A stretch of DNA of 33,575 nt from Streptomyces sp. CBMA156 (lineage in GTDB: Bacteria; Actinomycetota; Actinomycetes; Streptomycetales; Streptomycetaceae), in the NCBI RefSeq assembly GCF_014596515.1, contig NZ_MSJQ01000177.1:1-33575 (forward strand). Direction: 5' to 3'. This document shows, piece after piece, positions 1 to 7,651 of the stretch; the stretch's first letter is position 1, and each line of letters opens with the position of its first letter. Under the pieces are notes generated by a model. It ran no database searches, was not told where the DNA came from, and saw nothing but the letters and a program-made list of their open reading frames with translations. A program made the position numbers and the translations under genes.

Positions 1-51
1 CGCACAGGCCTGCGGCGGGCGCGGGCCGGGCCGTTGCCGGCCCTTCCCCGG

Positions 52-78
52 GCGTCCGGAGGACGCCCCTCCGGACGC
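52..78. terminator. Strong GC hairpin, possible terminator
   Basis: An 11-bp perfect stem (52-62 pairing with 68-78) closes a 5-nt loop (63-67). There is no T-tract, which is usual for actinobacterial terminators. It may end transcription from a gene to the left of the window. Confidence 0.4.
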
Positions 79-267
79 GTCGCGCCCCGGCCGTCCCGCC
101 CGCCGCCGCACCGGCACCGCCGGCCCCACGGCACCCTCACGTCCCGTCCGCGCCGTGGCCGGAAACGGCCGTTCCGGGTCCGCCGGGCGGAACCGTTCGT
201 ACCGGGGGCGGCGGTTTGGCGGGATCTCATCAGGGCGGTGTCCGGGGCATTGACCCGGGTCCCGCCC

Positions 268-298
268 GGCGGTTGGCTCCTCCCCCCAGCCGACCGCC
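268..298 (-). terminator. Terminator of the protease-toroid gene
   Basis: An 11-bp stem (268-278 with 288-298, one G-T wobble) surrounds a C-rich 9-nt loop. It lies about 40 bases past the stop codon of the minus-strand gene ending at 340, the expected place for its terminator. No T-tract follows. Confidence 0.55.
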
Positions 299-339
299 GA
301 GGGGGCGGGCCGCCGGTCGTGTACGGGCTGCGCGAGGTG

Positions 340-3300
340 CTAGAGGCGGAACGGGTTCCCGCCCTGGCCGGCCAGCAGGTACCAGGCGGTGGCGCCGGTG
401 TGGAGGGAGGCGTAGTAGATGTCGCCTTCTCCGGTGGCGAGTCCGTCGCTGGAGGCTGCCACGATGCCCTGCCCGTCGCCGTTGGGTGCCTCGGCCTGGA
501 TCCTGGCCAGGGTGTCCTGGAGGACGGCGGCCTTGTCCCGGTCGCCGGCCGCGCCGCGGGCGTGGTAGGCGGCGAGCAGGTGGGCGGTGCCCTCCAGCCA
601 GACCTTGCCGGTGTCGGCCTTGGCGAAGCTCACCCCACGGTAGGGCCCGTCGGTGGCGGCGAGGTGCTCGGCTGCCCAGTCCACCGAGCGGGAGAAGGAC
701 GGGTCCAGGGTGGCGAGGTAGCTCCAGGTCTGGACGTCCTCGGGGACACTGTCCCGGTTCTGGGTGACGCCGTCGGTCCCGGTGCCGGTCCACAGCCGGC
801 CGTCGTCGGCCTGCATGCCGCGCACGAACGCGAACGCGTTGTCCGAGCGGGACTTCCAGGTCTGGTCACCGGTGACCTGCGCGAGCATGGCGAAGAACGC
901 GCCGACGTCGATGTTGTGTTCGGTCGCCTTCCACTCCCGGCGCACCATCGCGTCCCCCGTGCCGCCGGTGTCCACCCAGCCCCCGGTGTACCCGCCCAGG
1001 CCCCGGCTGTCGGCGGCGTTGGTCTGGATCCACTCCGCGGCCTTCAACGCGCCCTCGCGGAAGCGCTGTTCGCCGGTCTCCTTGTACAGGCGGGAGAACG
1101 CCATGCCGGCCCAGGCCATGTTGCCGGTGTAGACGGAGAACCCGCCCACGTAAGGGGTGCCGTCGGCGGTGACGAAGGGGTTGGGGAGGTAGGAGGCGCG
1201 GATGCGGCCGTCGGGCACCTTGTCGTGCGCCTGGGCGTAGAGCAGGCTGTCGCCCAGCCGGGTCGCCCTGGCGACGTCGCGGTTCTTGCGCTGGAGCAGT
1301 GCGGCGATCATGACGGAGTTGTCGTAGGTGAAGGACGACTGGTAGCCGTCCGGCCCGAACTCCGCGCCGGGGGCGAAGTGCCCGCCGGTGTAGCTCTGCG
1401 GCACGCCCAGCCCCGAGGCCGCGTACCGGTCGTGGGTCTTGGCCAGGAACGACGCCGCCGCGCCCAGCGACGCGTCGGGGGCACCCGGCACGTCCTCGGG
1501 CAGGGAGATGTCCCCGGTGGCCTCGACGTATTCGTCCGACAGCCCCGTTCCCTGCGGTATCAGGGTGAACCGCTGGCCGGGATCGTCCTGGTTGCACGGT
1601 TCCTGGGTGGCCACACCGCTCACCAGCATCTGGCCGGAGCCGAACCAGCGGAAGCCTTCCGAGACCTTGAGGCAGGCGTTCAAAGGCCCGTTCCTGATGA
1701 TCACCGGGGACTTGTTGGGGTCGGCGCTGGGGATGTGCACGAAGTTGAAGCTGTGATCCCCGTTGCTGAACTTGAGCCTTCGGTGGTACGTCTCGTCGAT
1801 CAGGGAGTGTGTGGTTCCCGAAGTGTCCAGGGCCAGTTGGAGGTTCCACACCGTGCCCGGCCGGCCTGGATCGGTGCCTATGGCCCGCCCTTGCGGGACG
1901 GAGCCCAGGACGGCGCCGTTCTCAGCCCTGACGGTCACCCTGTCGTAGAGCTCCTGGGGCACCTTGGTGGCGGGCAGCAGGTCCATGTCGCCGGGGCCGA
2001 TGTCGCGGGTGCCCCAGGGCGTGCCGACCGTGATGGTGGCGCCCAGGGTCCTCAGTACCGTGTCCATGCGGACGAAGGTCATCGAGGTGGTGCACTGGGC
2101 CGTCAGGCTCGTCGTGCAGAGCTGGGAACCGCGGCTTCCTCCCGAGGAGACGATTCCCACGGCCGTCACGTACTGTCCGGGTGACCCGTTGTCGTTGGGG
2201 TCGGCGAGTACGACCGGCCCGCCGCTGTCACCCGTGATGCCCGCCCACGGATCCCGGTCCAGAAGGGTCGGAACCTTCTTGCTCTGCCAACCGCTGCTGT
2301 ACGTCCCGCTCTTGTAGGTGATGACCCCGTCGCTGGTCTCCGAGGCCGGCACGGTCGCGGAGTAGCTGTCGAGGTAGCCGGTGACACGGATGTTGCAGGT
2401 CGTACCGGAGCGGGATCCGCCGTTGCAGACGTAGTTGCCGCTCTGCGGCAGTTTCGCACTGCTGACCCAGGTCTTCTGAGTGGTTCCCGGCTCTCCCTTG
2501 AGCCCCGGGCCGGTCCACATCTTCGGCTCGAACACAGTCCCGGGGAACGGCCTCACTGCCGCGATGTCGTAGGGCACACCGTAGGGGTCCGTGTAACGGG
2601 GGGTCACGCGCTCGCCGAACGCGGGCCCGTAGGGATCGCTGCTGGGCCGGCGGTCCTGCTTCCCGCCGGGGACGAAGCAGTGGTCGGCGGTGAACATGAC
2701 CGGCGACGCGTTGATCTTTCCGGTGAATCCGGTGCTGCAGACCGGACGGATCATCTGCGCACCGGCGGCACTCGGGTCGTTCTCACGATCGGGATAGGCC
2801 CCGGGGTCGGCGAGCGCGATCGAGGACTGCCCGTCGGATGTCACGTGCACCGCCACACCCAGGTCGGCGACGGCTTCGCGCAGTCGCCGGGCGTCCGCAT
2901 CAGTACCGATCACCGGCACGGACAGCGCACTGGCGTCCGTCTCACGCTTGACGTGCTCGAGCCCGATCCCCGCCTGCTGGGCCAGGTCCCTCACCCGCGC
3001 GGCGGCATCCGCCAGCTGGCCCTCGGTGTGGGCGGCCGGCTTGACCTCGACCGCGACCCGCCCGGTGGCGATGATCGCTCTGGCCTGAGGGGTCACGGGG
3101 CCGCGCCAGTAGACGGTCAAGTGCCGCTTGTCCGGCGAGGCGTCGACCCCTCCGACGCCCTGATCGGCACTCTGGCCCGGTGACTTCTGCAACGCGTAGG
3201 CGGTCTCGTTCATCCGGTCCTGGAGGTTCAGTACCTGATCCCAGGACATGAACGGAACGGGGCTGCCGAGTGAGTTCGTCACCGGTTCGACACCTGGTGC

Positions 3301-3396
3301 GGCTGCGACCCCGAGCATGGACGTGACGAGGGCGACACAGGCCAGGAAGAGCCGTGGTCTGCCATGCCGCGATGAATGGATGCGACGAGAGGACAA
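340..3396 (-). CDS. Secreted trypsin-like (S1) protein with C-terminal (alpha/alpha)6 glycosidase-like domain
   Basis: 1018 residues. The start is a TTG at 3396, supported by a TAGGAG ribosome binding site about 9 bases upstream. A signal peptide covers about residues 1-33. A prodomain-like stretch (about 40-200) precedes a trypsin-like peptidase domain (about 215-455) with TADHC (His239), YDIAAV (Asp277) and GDSGGP (Ser391), a plausible catalytic triad, plus several cysteines. Residues about 480-620 form a linker or beta domain with a ricin-like CLKVSEG..QRFTL region. Residues about 640-1018 look like a six-hairpin alpha/alpha toroid: FTYDNSVMIAAL, YTGNMAWAGMA, TEHNID, VPEDVQTWS and VWLEGTAH match the repeated helical motifs of six-hairpin glycosidase-like proteins. 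The toroid's substrate cannot be read from sequence. The gene appears monocistronic. The peptidase call is firm; glycosidase activity is inferred from fold only. Confidence 0.85.
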   Translation of the reverse strand: MSSRRIHSSRHGRPRLFLACVALVTSMLGVAAAPGVEPVTNSLGSPVPFMSWDQVLNLQDRMNETAYALQKSPGQSADQGVGGVDASPDKRHLTVYWRGPVTPQARAIIATGRVAVEVKPAAHTEGQLADAAARVRDLAQQAGIGLEHVKRETDASALSVPVIGTDADARRLREAVADLGVAVHVTSDGQSSIALADPGAYPDRENDPSAAGAQMIRPVCSTGFTGKINASPVMFTADHCFVPGGKQDRRPSSDPYGPAFGERVTPRYTDPYGVPYDIAAVRPFPGTVFEPKMWTGPGLKGEPGTTQKTWVSSAKLPQSGNYVCNGGSRSGTTCNIRVTGYLDSYSATVPASETSDGVITYKSGTYSSGWQSKKVPTLLDRDPWAGITGDSGGPVVLADPNDNGSPGQYVTAVGIVSSGGSRGSQLCTTSLTAQCTTSMTFVRMDTVLRTLGATITVGTPWGTRDIGPGDMDLLPATKVPQELYDRVTVRAENGAVLGSVPQGRAIGTDPGRPGTVWNLQLALDTSGTTHSLIDETYHRRLKFSNGDHSFNFVHIPSADPNKSPVIIRNGPLNACLKVSEGFRWFGSGQMLVSGVATQEPCNQDDPGQRFTLIPQGTGLSDEYVEATGDISLPEDVPGAPDASLGAAASFLAKTHDRYAASGLGVPQSYTGGHFAPGAEFGPDGYQSSFTYDNSVMIAALLQRKNRDVARATRLGDSLLYAQAHDKVPDGRIRASYLPNPFVTADGTPYVGGFSVYTGNMAWAGMAFSRLYKETGEQRFREGALKAAEWIQTNAADSRGLGGYTGGWVDTGGTGDAMVRREWKATEHNIDVGAFFAMLAQVTGDQTWKSRSDNAFAFVRGMQADDGRLWTGTGTDGVTQNRDSVPEDVQTWSYLATLDPSFSRSVDWAAEHLAATDGPYRGVSFAKADTGKVWLEGTAHLLAAYHARGAAGDRDKAAVLQDTLARIQAEAPNGDGQGIVAASSDGLATGEGDIYYASLHTGATAWYLLAGQGGNPFRL

Positions 3397-3842
3397 AGTT
3401 TTTTACTCCTACGGAATGGAACCGATTGTTCGGATGCCGATTCACCGTCTCGGACGGCCCGGAGAGCGCGGTGAGGGCGTCCTGACGGGCGTCGGGGTCC
3501 GACCGGTGGTCAAGTCGGTCGTTTTTCGAGGACTCGGTCGTGTCTGAGGTGTGGTCGGCGAGGTAGCGCCGCCCACGCCATCCGGCTCTACGGCCGGGGC
3601 GCCCGGGCGAGTTCAGTCGTCCGGCGAAACCGGAGCGGGCTTCGCAGGACCAGCGGGACGCCCTGCGGGCCGACCGCTCGAACACGGCGGTCCACGGCCC
3701 GCAGCCGTGACGGAGGCCCGGAAGCTCGACCAGGTCATCGCTAGGCTGTGCGTGATCGGCCGTGTTCGAATGGCCGTGACGGAACAATGCCGTGGAGCCC
3801 GCGTCCGACGCGGGCCCCACGGCCTGGGCGAGGGGGTGCGCG
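3397..3842. other. Divergent intergenic region
   Basis: About 450 bases separate the protease gene (-) from the small membrane protein gene (+). Several overlapping open frames exist on both strands, but none has a convincing ribosome binding site or a family resemblance I recognise. A strong hairpin lies at 3791-3821. The low-GC patch at 3395-3440 probably contains the leader and promoter of the protease gene. Confidence 0.4.
3791..3821 (+). promoter_or_regulatory. Hairpin in the leader of the small membrane protein gene
   Basis: A 13-bp stem with one mismatch (3791-3803 with 3809-3821) closes a 5-nt loop. It ends 10 bases before the AGGGGG ribosome binding site at 3831-3836. It could be a terminator isolating the gene from upstream transcription, an attenuator, or a protein-binding palindrome. 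Confidence 0.5.
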
Positions 3843-4229
3843 GTGTATCCGTTGGGGCTCGGTGTGGTGTCGTGGTGGTGGCTCGCGATCCTGGCGACGG
3901 CGGTGTTCTGGGCGGTCCTGGTGCCGGGAATGCCCACCCCCACGCACCGGATCAGCATGGCGCTGGCGCCGGCCGCGATGGCGGTCTTCGCCGTCGGCAG
4001 CCACTACGCGAAGCACATGGACACGGCCGCGGTGCTCGCCATGTACTCGTTCGCGGTGGTGTCCTTCCCGGTGGGAATGATCGGCCACCGCAGGAAGTTC
4101 GCGCAGCGCCTGACGGAGGCGCAGCGCAGGGGCGAGTCGGAGGAGAACACCTGGCCTCCCGCCATGACGGCGCAGGTCTTCGTGTCCCTTGCCGTCTTCG
4201 GAGCCGCGGCGATCTGGGCCACCCGGTAG
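3843..4229 (+). CDS. Small integral membrane protein, unknown function
   Basis: 128 residues from a GTG at 3843, chosen because AGGGGG lies 6 bases upstream. A GTG at 3792 is in frame but falls inside a hairpin and has no ribosome binding site. About four hydrophobic segments can be seen: WWWLAILATAVFWAVLV, a second near AMAVFAVG, a third near VLAMYSFAVVSFPVGMIG, and a C-terminal one (FVSLAVFGAAAIWAT). A basic/acidic cytoplasmic loop (RRKFAQRLTEAQRRGESEEN) precedes the last segment. I recognise no family. It converges on the DUF4157 gene, so a link such as immunity is possible but unsupported. Confidence 0.7.
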   Translation: MYPLGLGVVSWWWLAILATAVFWAVLVPGMPTPTHRISMALAPAAMAVFAVGSHYAKHMDTAAVLAMYSFAVVSFPVGMIGHRRKFAQRLTEAQRRGESEENTWPPAMTAQVFVSLAVFGAAAIWATR

Positions 4230-4236
4230 GCGGTTC

Positions 4237-4261
4237 GGTCCGCGGTTTTCCCGGTCGGACC
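4237..4261. terminator. Hairpin between convergent genes
   Basis: Six-bp outer arms (4237-4242 with 4256-4261) plus an inner CGG/CCG pairing around a T-rich loop lie just past the stop at 4229. A terminator for the membrane protein gene is the simplest reading. It may serve both strands. Confidence 0.45.
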
Positions 4262-4358
4262 CCGTCGGGCAGCTTCGCGGTGTGCTCCGGGTGGGCGGCG
4301 CCGGCGTGGCGCGCGGCGGTCTTCTCGGTGATGCCGAACAGCCGCATCCCGCCCACCC

Positions 4359-6281
4359 TCACGGGTCGATCTCCATGTCGGACGGCCCGTCATGGCGGGA
4401 CTGCGGCACAAGGGATTCCTCCATGGCCTCCCGGGCCTTCTTGCCGCGGTCCTTGGATTTCACTCCCTTGATGCATGTCGAATATTTCTCACCGCTCTCG
4501 ATCCTTTCGAGTGCGGCGCCGATGAGCTCGCCCATCTCCTGGGCCACCACGGCTTTGTCCTTGCACCGGGAAGCCTCCTGTTCGGCCTCCTTCTTCTGGT
4601 CGCCCGTCAGGTTCGTACCGAGGATCCGCCAGTTCTTGGCCCTTTCCTGCCAGACCCTCTCCGTGGACTCCCATGCGTCCCTCTTGGCTCCCCAGGCGCC
4701 CTCCAGGCCCTCCGGGGATTTCTCTTCCTCGGCTTCCTTGATCAGCTCGTCCGCCACGCCGTGGTCGGTCCTCGCGGCCGCCTCGAGCGTGCGGATTCTT
4801 TCGTCAAGATGAAGATCGATCCCCTCGCGTCCGGCGATGACGGCGGTGATCGCCTTGTTCGAGAAGTTGTTGCCCTTTCTGCCGCGGGCATGGAAACTGG
4901 TCGTCTTGTTGCCGACGCCGTACATGTCGAATATTCCCTGGCGGCCGTCGCCGGGTTTCGCGTCGCGTTCACTGGCGGTCTGTTCGAGGGTGATGCGGTC
5001 ACCGCCGTCCACGGCCACCACCGCCGCCACGTGGAACGGCCATCCGGAGGCGTTGCCCGGATTCCCCTCCTCGTCCAGTGAAGTCTCCACGGTGACGAAC
5101 GCCTGGCCGACTTCCGGGCTCTCCTGGTGGTTCGGGCCCTGCCCCGTCCCTTCTCGCCGGCCGGCGTACTTCTTCGCCGCGCCGATGTTCTCCTCGTTCC
5201 CCTCGCCGAACAGCAGGTCCTCGCCGGAGTCGCCGGTGATGCCGCGGAACTTGCTGACGACCGGCGCCTCGGCCGCCTCCTGTTCGGTTTCCGAATACTT
5301 CAGGGACCTCCCGTGCATGACCTCTTCGGCGGTGTGGGCGCAGTCCGCCAGGAAGAGCCCGTCCGGCACGTATTCAAGGTACTGGCTTCCGTCGTAACTT
5401 AGGGACGGGGCGTTGCTACGACGGCAGCCTTTCGGGATTTCCGTGGCATCCTCCCTGACCCATATCACATTGGACCAGTTGTCCCCTTCCATGCCGAGCA
5501 GGACGTATTTTCCGCTTTCGGATATGCGGGCTTTCGAGAAGTCACCGATCTCCGCGTCCACGGTCGCATAGCGCTGCACGGCCGTCGTCCCGGCCCCGGC
5601 CGGGGAGGGCGAGGCTCGGTAGGACGTTCCCGCGACCTCGGGGGCGAGGGAGGGCCCGGCCATGACCCGGCGCGCGTTCGCCTCGGCTTCGCGTTCGAAG
5701 CGGTCGGAGGGGTCGGACACCCTCAGACCGGAACCGTTGTCGGTGCCGGCGACCGGGCCCCGGCGCTGCTGGATGACGTGGGTGAGTTCGTGGGCCAGGG
5801 TGTGCGTGTCGCCTCCGCCCTCGCCGATCACCACATGGCTGCCGGAGGTGTAGGCGCGGGCGCCGACTTCGGTGGCGGAGCGCCGGGCGACGGGGCCGTC
5901 GTGGATGCGGACGTCGGTGAAGTCGGCGCCGAAGCGGTTCTCCATGTCGGTGCGGGTGGTGTCGTCGAGGGGGCGGCCCGCGGAGCGCAGGACGTCCGCC
6001 ACGGCCGAACGCTGCACCGCGGCCCCGGGGCCGGCGCCGGTCCGCTGGTGGGTGGGGTGGCCGCAGCCGGCGTCGTGTTCGTGGCGTTGCACGGCCGGCG
6101 GGACGTGCCCGGTGCGGCGGAGCATCCGCACGACCGCGGCGTTGCCGGCACTGCGCTGCAGGGCGAGCAGCCCGCTGGGGAGCGACGCGGGGGCCTGTTC
6201 GCGGGGGGCGTTGTCGGTCCTGCGGCCGACCGGTGGTGCGGGGGTGCGCGCGTCCTGGTGGTCGGGGTCGTGTGCTCGCAT
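4359..6281 (-). CDS. eCIS core domain (DUF4157) protein with putative papain-like C-terminal domain
   Basis: 640 residues from ATG 6281, preceded by AAGGAG at 6-base spacing. The frame stays open upstream, but those starts have no ribosome binding site. Residues about 38-58 (LLALQRSAGNAAVVRML) and 95-175 form the DUF4157/eCIS core signature, including the metallopeptidase-like HELTHVIQQ at 164-172. DUF4157 proteins are cargo or accessory proteins of extracellular contractile injection systems, often with a variable C-terminal toxin. Here the C-terminal part contains ADCAHTAEE (Cys314), WPFHVAAVVAVDGGD (His417) and TLEQ (Glu433), an order and spacing resembling NlpC/CHAP-type papain-like enzymes. 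After about residue 490 there is a charged helical tail. The DNA of the C-terminal part is visibly less GC-rich than that of the N-terminal part, suggesting a swapped module. No contractile sheath genes lie in the window. Confidence 0.8.
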   Translation of the reverse strand: MRAHDPDHQDARTPAPPVGRRTDNAPREQAPASLPSGLLALQRSAGNAAVVRMLRRTGHVPPAVQRHEHDAGCGHPTHQRTGAGPGAAVQRSAVADVLRSAGRPLDDTTRTDMENRFGADFTDVRIHDGPVARRSATEVGARAYTSGSHVVIGEGGGDTHTLAHELTHVIQQRRGPVAGTDNGSGLRVSDPSDRFEREAEANARRVMAGPSLAPEVAGTSYRASPSPAGAGTTAVQRYATVDAEIGDFSKARISESGKYVLLGMEGDNWSNVIWVREDATEIPKGCRRSNAPSLSYDGSQYLEYVPDGLFLADCAHTAEEVMHGRSLKYSETEQEAAEAPVVSKFRGITGDSGEDLLFGEGNEENIGAAKKYAGRREGTGQGPNHQESPEVGQAFVTVETSLDEEGNPGNASGWPFHVAAVVAVDGGDRITLEQTASERDAKPGDGRQGIFDMYGVGNKTTSFHARGRKGNNFSNKAITAVIAGREGIDLHLDERIRTLEAAARTDHGVADELIKEAEEEKSPEGLEGAWGAKRDAWESTERVWQERAKNWRILGTNLTGDQKKEAEQEASRCKDKAVVAQEMGELIGAALERIESGEKYSTCIKGVKSKDRGKKAREAMEESLVPQSRHDGPSDMEIDP

Positions 6282-6534
6282 GACGGACTCCTTCATCCGA
6301 ACGCGTGTGGGCGACCCACTTCTAGCGCGCCGCCCGGCCGGACGGTAGGGCCGAGAGGGCAGAGGGGAGGGCAGCCCGTTCGTCCCGCGCACCCGGTCCG
6401 CCGGCCTGCACGCGGGTCGCGGCCGGGTGGTGGCCGATGCGGTGGGCCGACGGCTCCTCCGGCGCGGCGGCAGTGCCCGTCGAGGCGTACGTGCCGCCCG
6501 GGTGCGAAGCCGCCTCCGGTCCTCTGATGACTCT

Positions 6535-6563
6535 TTGCTCTATCTATCGATTTTCGATAGATT
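6535..6563 (+). promoter_or_regulatory. Promoter with palindromic operator upstream of the DUF2975/XRE operon
   Basis: A -35-like TTGCTC (6535-6540), a 17-base spacer and a -10-like TAGATT (6558-6563) lie about 30 bases before the gene. A perfect palindrome with 9-bp arms (ATCTATCGA at 6542-6550, TCGATAGAT at 6554-6562, 3-base centre) fills the spacer and overlaps the -10. A second inverted repeat (CCCATCG at 6564-6570, CGATGGG at 6576-6582) follows. A repressor bound here would block RNA polymerase. The XRE protein of the same operon is the natural candidate. Confidence 0.7.
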
Positions 6564-6592
6564 CCCATCGCAACTCGATGGGAGGATGGGTT

Positions 6593-7084
6593 TTGGGAAA
6601 GCTGACAGTGCGTGCGCTGCGCGCCGTGCTCGTGGTGGTGCTCACCGGCAGTGTGCTCGTACAGGTCTTGATGGTGTGGGCGCTGGTCAGCGGGAAGGAC
6701 CAGGAGGACGGTTCGCTCCCGCTGACCGCGCTGCGCGTGATCACGATCCTGGGCATCGGCACGGCCCAGGTCGCCATGGGCTGCGTCTGGCGGCTGGTGA
6801 CGATGGTGCGACACGGAACCGTGTTCTCCCACGCCTCCTTCCGCTACGTGGACGGCATCATCGGGGCCATCGTCGCGGCCGCGCTCACCTGGTTCGCGGT
6901 GACCGCCGTGAACGCACCCGGCCAGCGGGACGACCCGGGCGTCACCGGCATCATGGCCGGGATCGGCGTGGCCATCCTGGGCGTCGCGCTCATCGTGCTC
7001 GTGCTGCGCAAGCTGCTCGCCCAGGCCGTCGCCCGCGACGTCGAAGCGGCCCGGATGCAGGCCGAGTTGGACGAGGTGATCTGA
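6593..7084 (+). CDS. DUF2975 family membrane protein
   Basis: 163 residues from a TTG at 6593, with GGAGGA at 6-base spacing. An in-frame ATG at 6578 lacks a ribosome binding site. Four membrane segments are visible: AVLVVVLTGSVLVQVLMVWALV, then ITILGIGTAQVAMGCVW, IIGAIVAAALTWFAVTAV and IMAGIGVAILGVALIVLVL. A short cytoplasmic tail rich in Ala, Arg and Glu ends the protein. DUF2975 proteins are commonly encoded with a small YozG/XRE regulator, as here. The stop codon overlaps the regulator's ATG. The biochemical role of the family is not established. Confidence 0.85.
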   Translation: MGKLTVRALRAVLVVVLTGSVLVQVLMVWALVSGKDQEDGSLPLTALRVITILGIGTAQVAMGCVWRLVTMVRHGTVFSHASFRYVDGIIGAIVAAALTWFAVTAVNAPGQRDDPGVTGIMAGIGVAILGVALIVLVLRKLLAQAVARDVEAARMQAELDEVI

Positions 7085-7305
7085 TGGCGATCGCCGTCGA
7101 CATCGACGTGATGCTGGCCAGGCGGAAGATGTCCGTCGGCGAACTCGCGGACCGCGTGGGGATCACGCCCGCCAACCTGGCGGTACTCAAGAACGGCCGT
7201 GCCAAGGCGGTGCGCTTCGCGACGCTCGCCGCGCTCTGCGAGGTGCTGGAGTGCCAGCCAGGCGACCTGCTGCGCTGGGAAGCCGAGGACACCGCAGGCG
7301 AATGA
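7084..7305 (+). CDS. Small XRE-family (YozG-like) DNA-binding regulator
   Basis: 73 residues, almost entirely one helix-turn-helix domain. Residues 15-45 carry KMSVGELADRVGITPANLAVLKNGRAKAV, followed by RFATLAALCEVLECQPGDLLRW, which is the classic end of the HTH_26/Cro-C1 fold. The ATG overlaps the upstream TGA by one base, so translation is coupled to the DUF2975 gene. It probably represses its own operon at the palindrome 6542-6562. This is inferred from gene context and not shown. Confidence 0.88.
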   Translation: MAIAVDIDVMLARRKMSVGELADRVGITPANLAVLKNGRAKAVRFATLAALCEVLECQPGDLLRWEAEDTAGE

Positions 7306-7651
7306 ACCACACCGCCGGCACGTCATCCTCGGCCCCCTGACCTTGACCGAGTCCGCGGCGGCCGGACGGACGGTGAACCGGTAGGTCGAGCGAAGTGCGG
7401 GCGGGACCCCGGGCGGCGGTGCCCGGGGTCCCACTCCGTCCTCGCCCTCGTCCTCGCCTGGGCCTGGGCCCGGGCCTGGGCCTGGACGAGCCCACCGTCT
7501 CCCGGCGGCGGGTCAGCGCTGTTCAGTCGTCTGCTGACCGGTGATCTTGTGGCGCGGGAACGCCCTCGGTGTTCGCCGGGTCGGCGGGCGCAGGATGCTC
7601 TTCGCTCGGCACCCTGCGCTCGGCACCGTGTGCTCGGGCCGGCTCAGCGGG
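7306..7651. other. Convergent intergenic region
   Basis: No gene is supported here. The region contains the terminator hairpin at 7403-7432 and a short GGGCCT hexanucleotide tract at about 7456-7485. A weaker 7-bp inverted repeat (GGTCAGC/GCTGACC) lies near 7510-7542. The rest is unremarkable. Confidence 0.5.
7403..7432. terminator. Bidirectional terminator hairpin
   Basis: A perfect 12-bp stem (7403-7414 with 7421-7432) closes a 6-nt loop. It lies between the converging XRE and haloperoxidase genes. The stem is among the strongest in the window and has no T-tract. Confidence 0.65.

Larger units (their letters stand above)
1..339. other. Intergenic region with hairpins
   Basis: I see no convincing gene here. 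Long open frames exist on both strands but they lack a ribosome binding site and are low-complexity Arg/Pro/Gly shadows. The stretch holds several inverted repeats (52-78, 268-298, and weaker ones at 23-43 and 157-170, the last a 5-bp stem closing a GAAA tetraloop). It lies downstream of the protease gene that ends at 340. Confidence 0.5.

Noticed and set aside
34..2184. A 716-codon plus-strand open frame opposite the protease gene
   Set aside because: It is Gly/Val/Arg low-complexity sequence with no ribosome binding site or domain, as expected opposite a real high-GC gene.
6564..6582. A hairpin that would hide the ribosome binding site of the DUF2975 gene
   Set aside because: The predicted transcript start (about 6569) lies inside the left arm, so the stem would not form in RNA. 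A second operator half is more likely.
7456..7485. GGGCCT hexamer tract considered as a repeat array
   Set aside because: Only about four imperfect units. This is ordinary GC-rich slippage, not a CRISPR or functional array.
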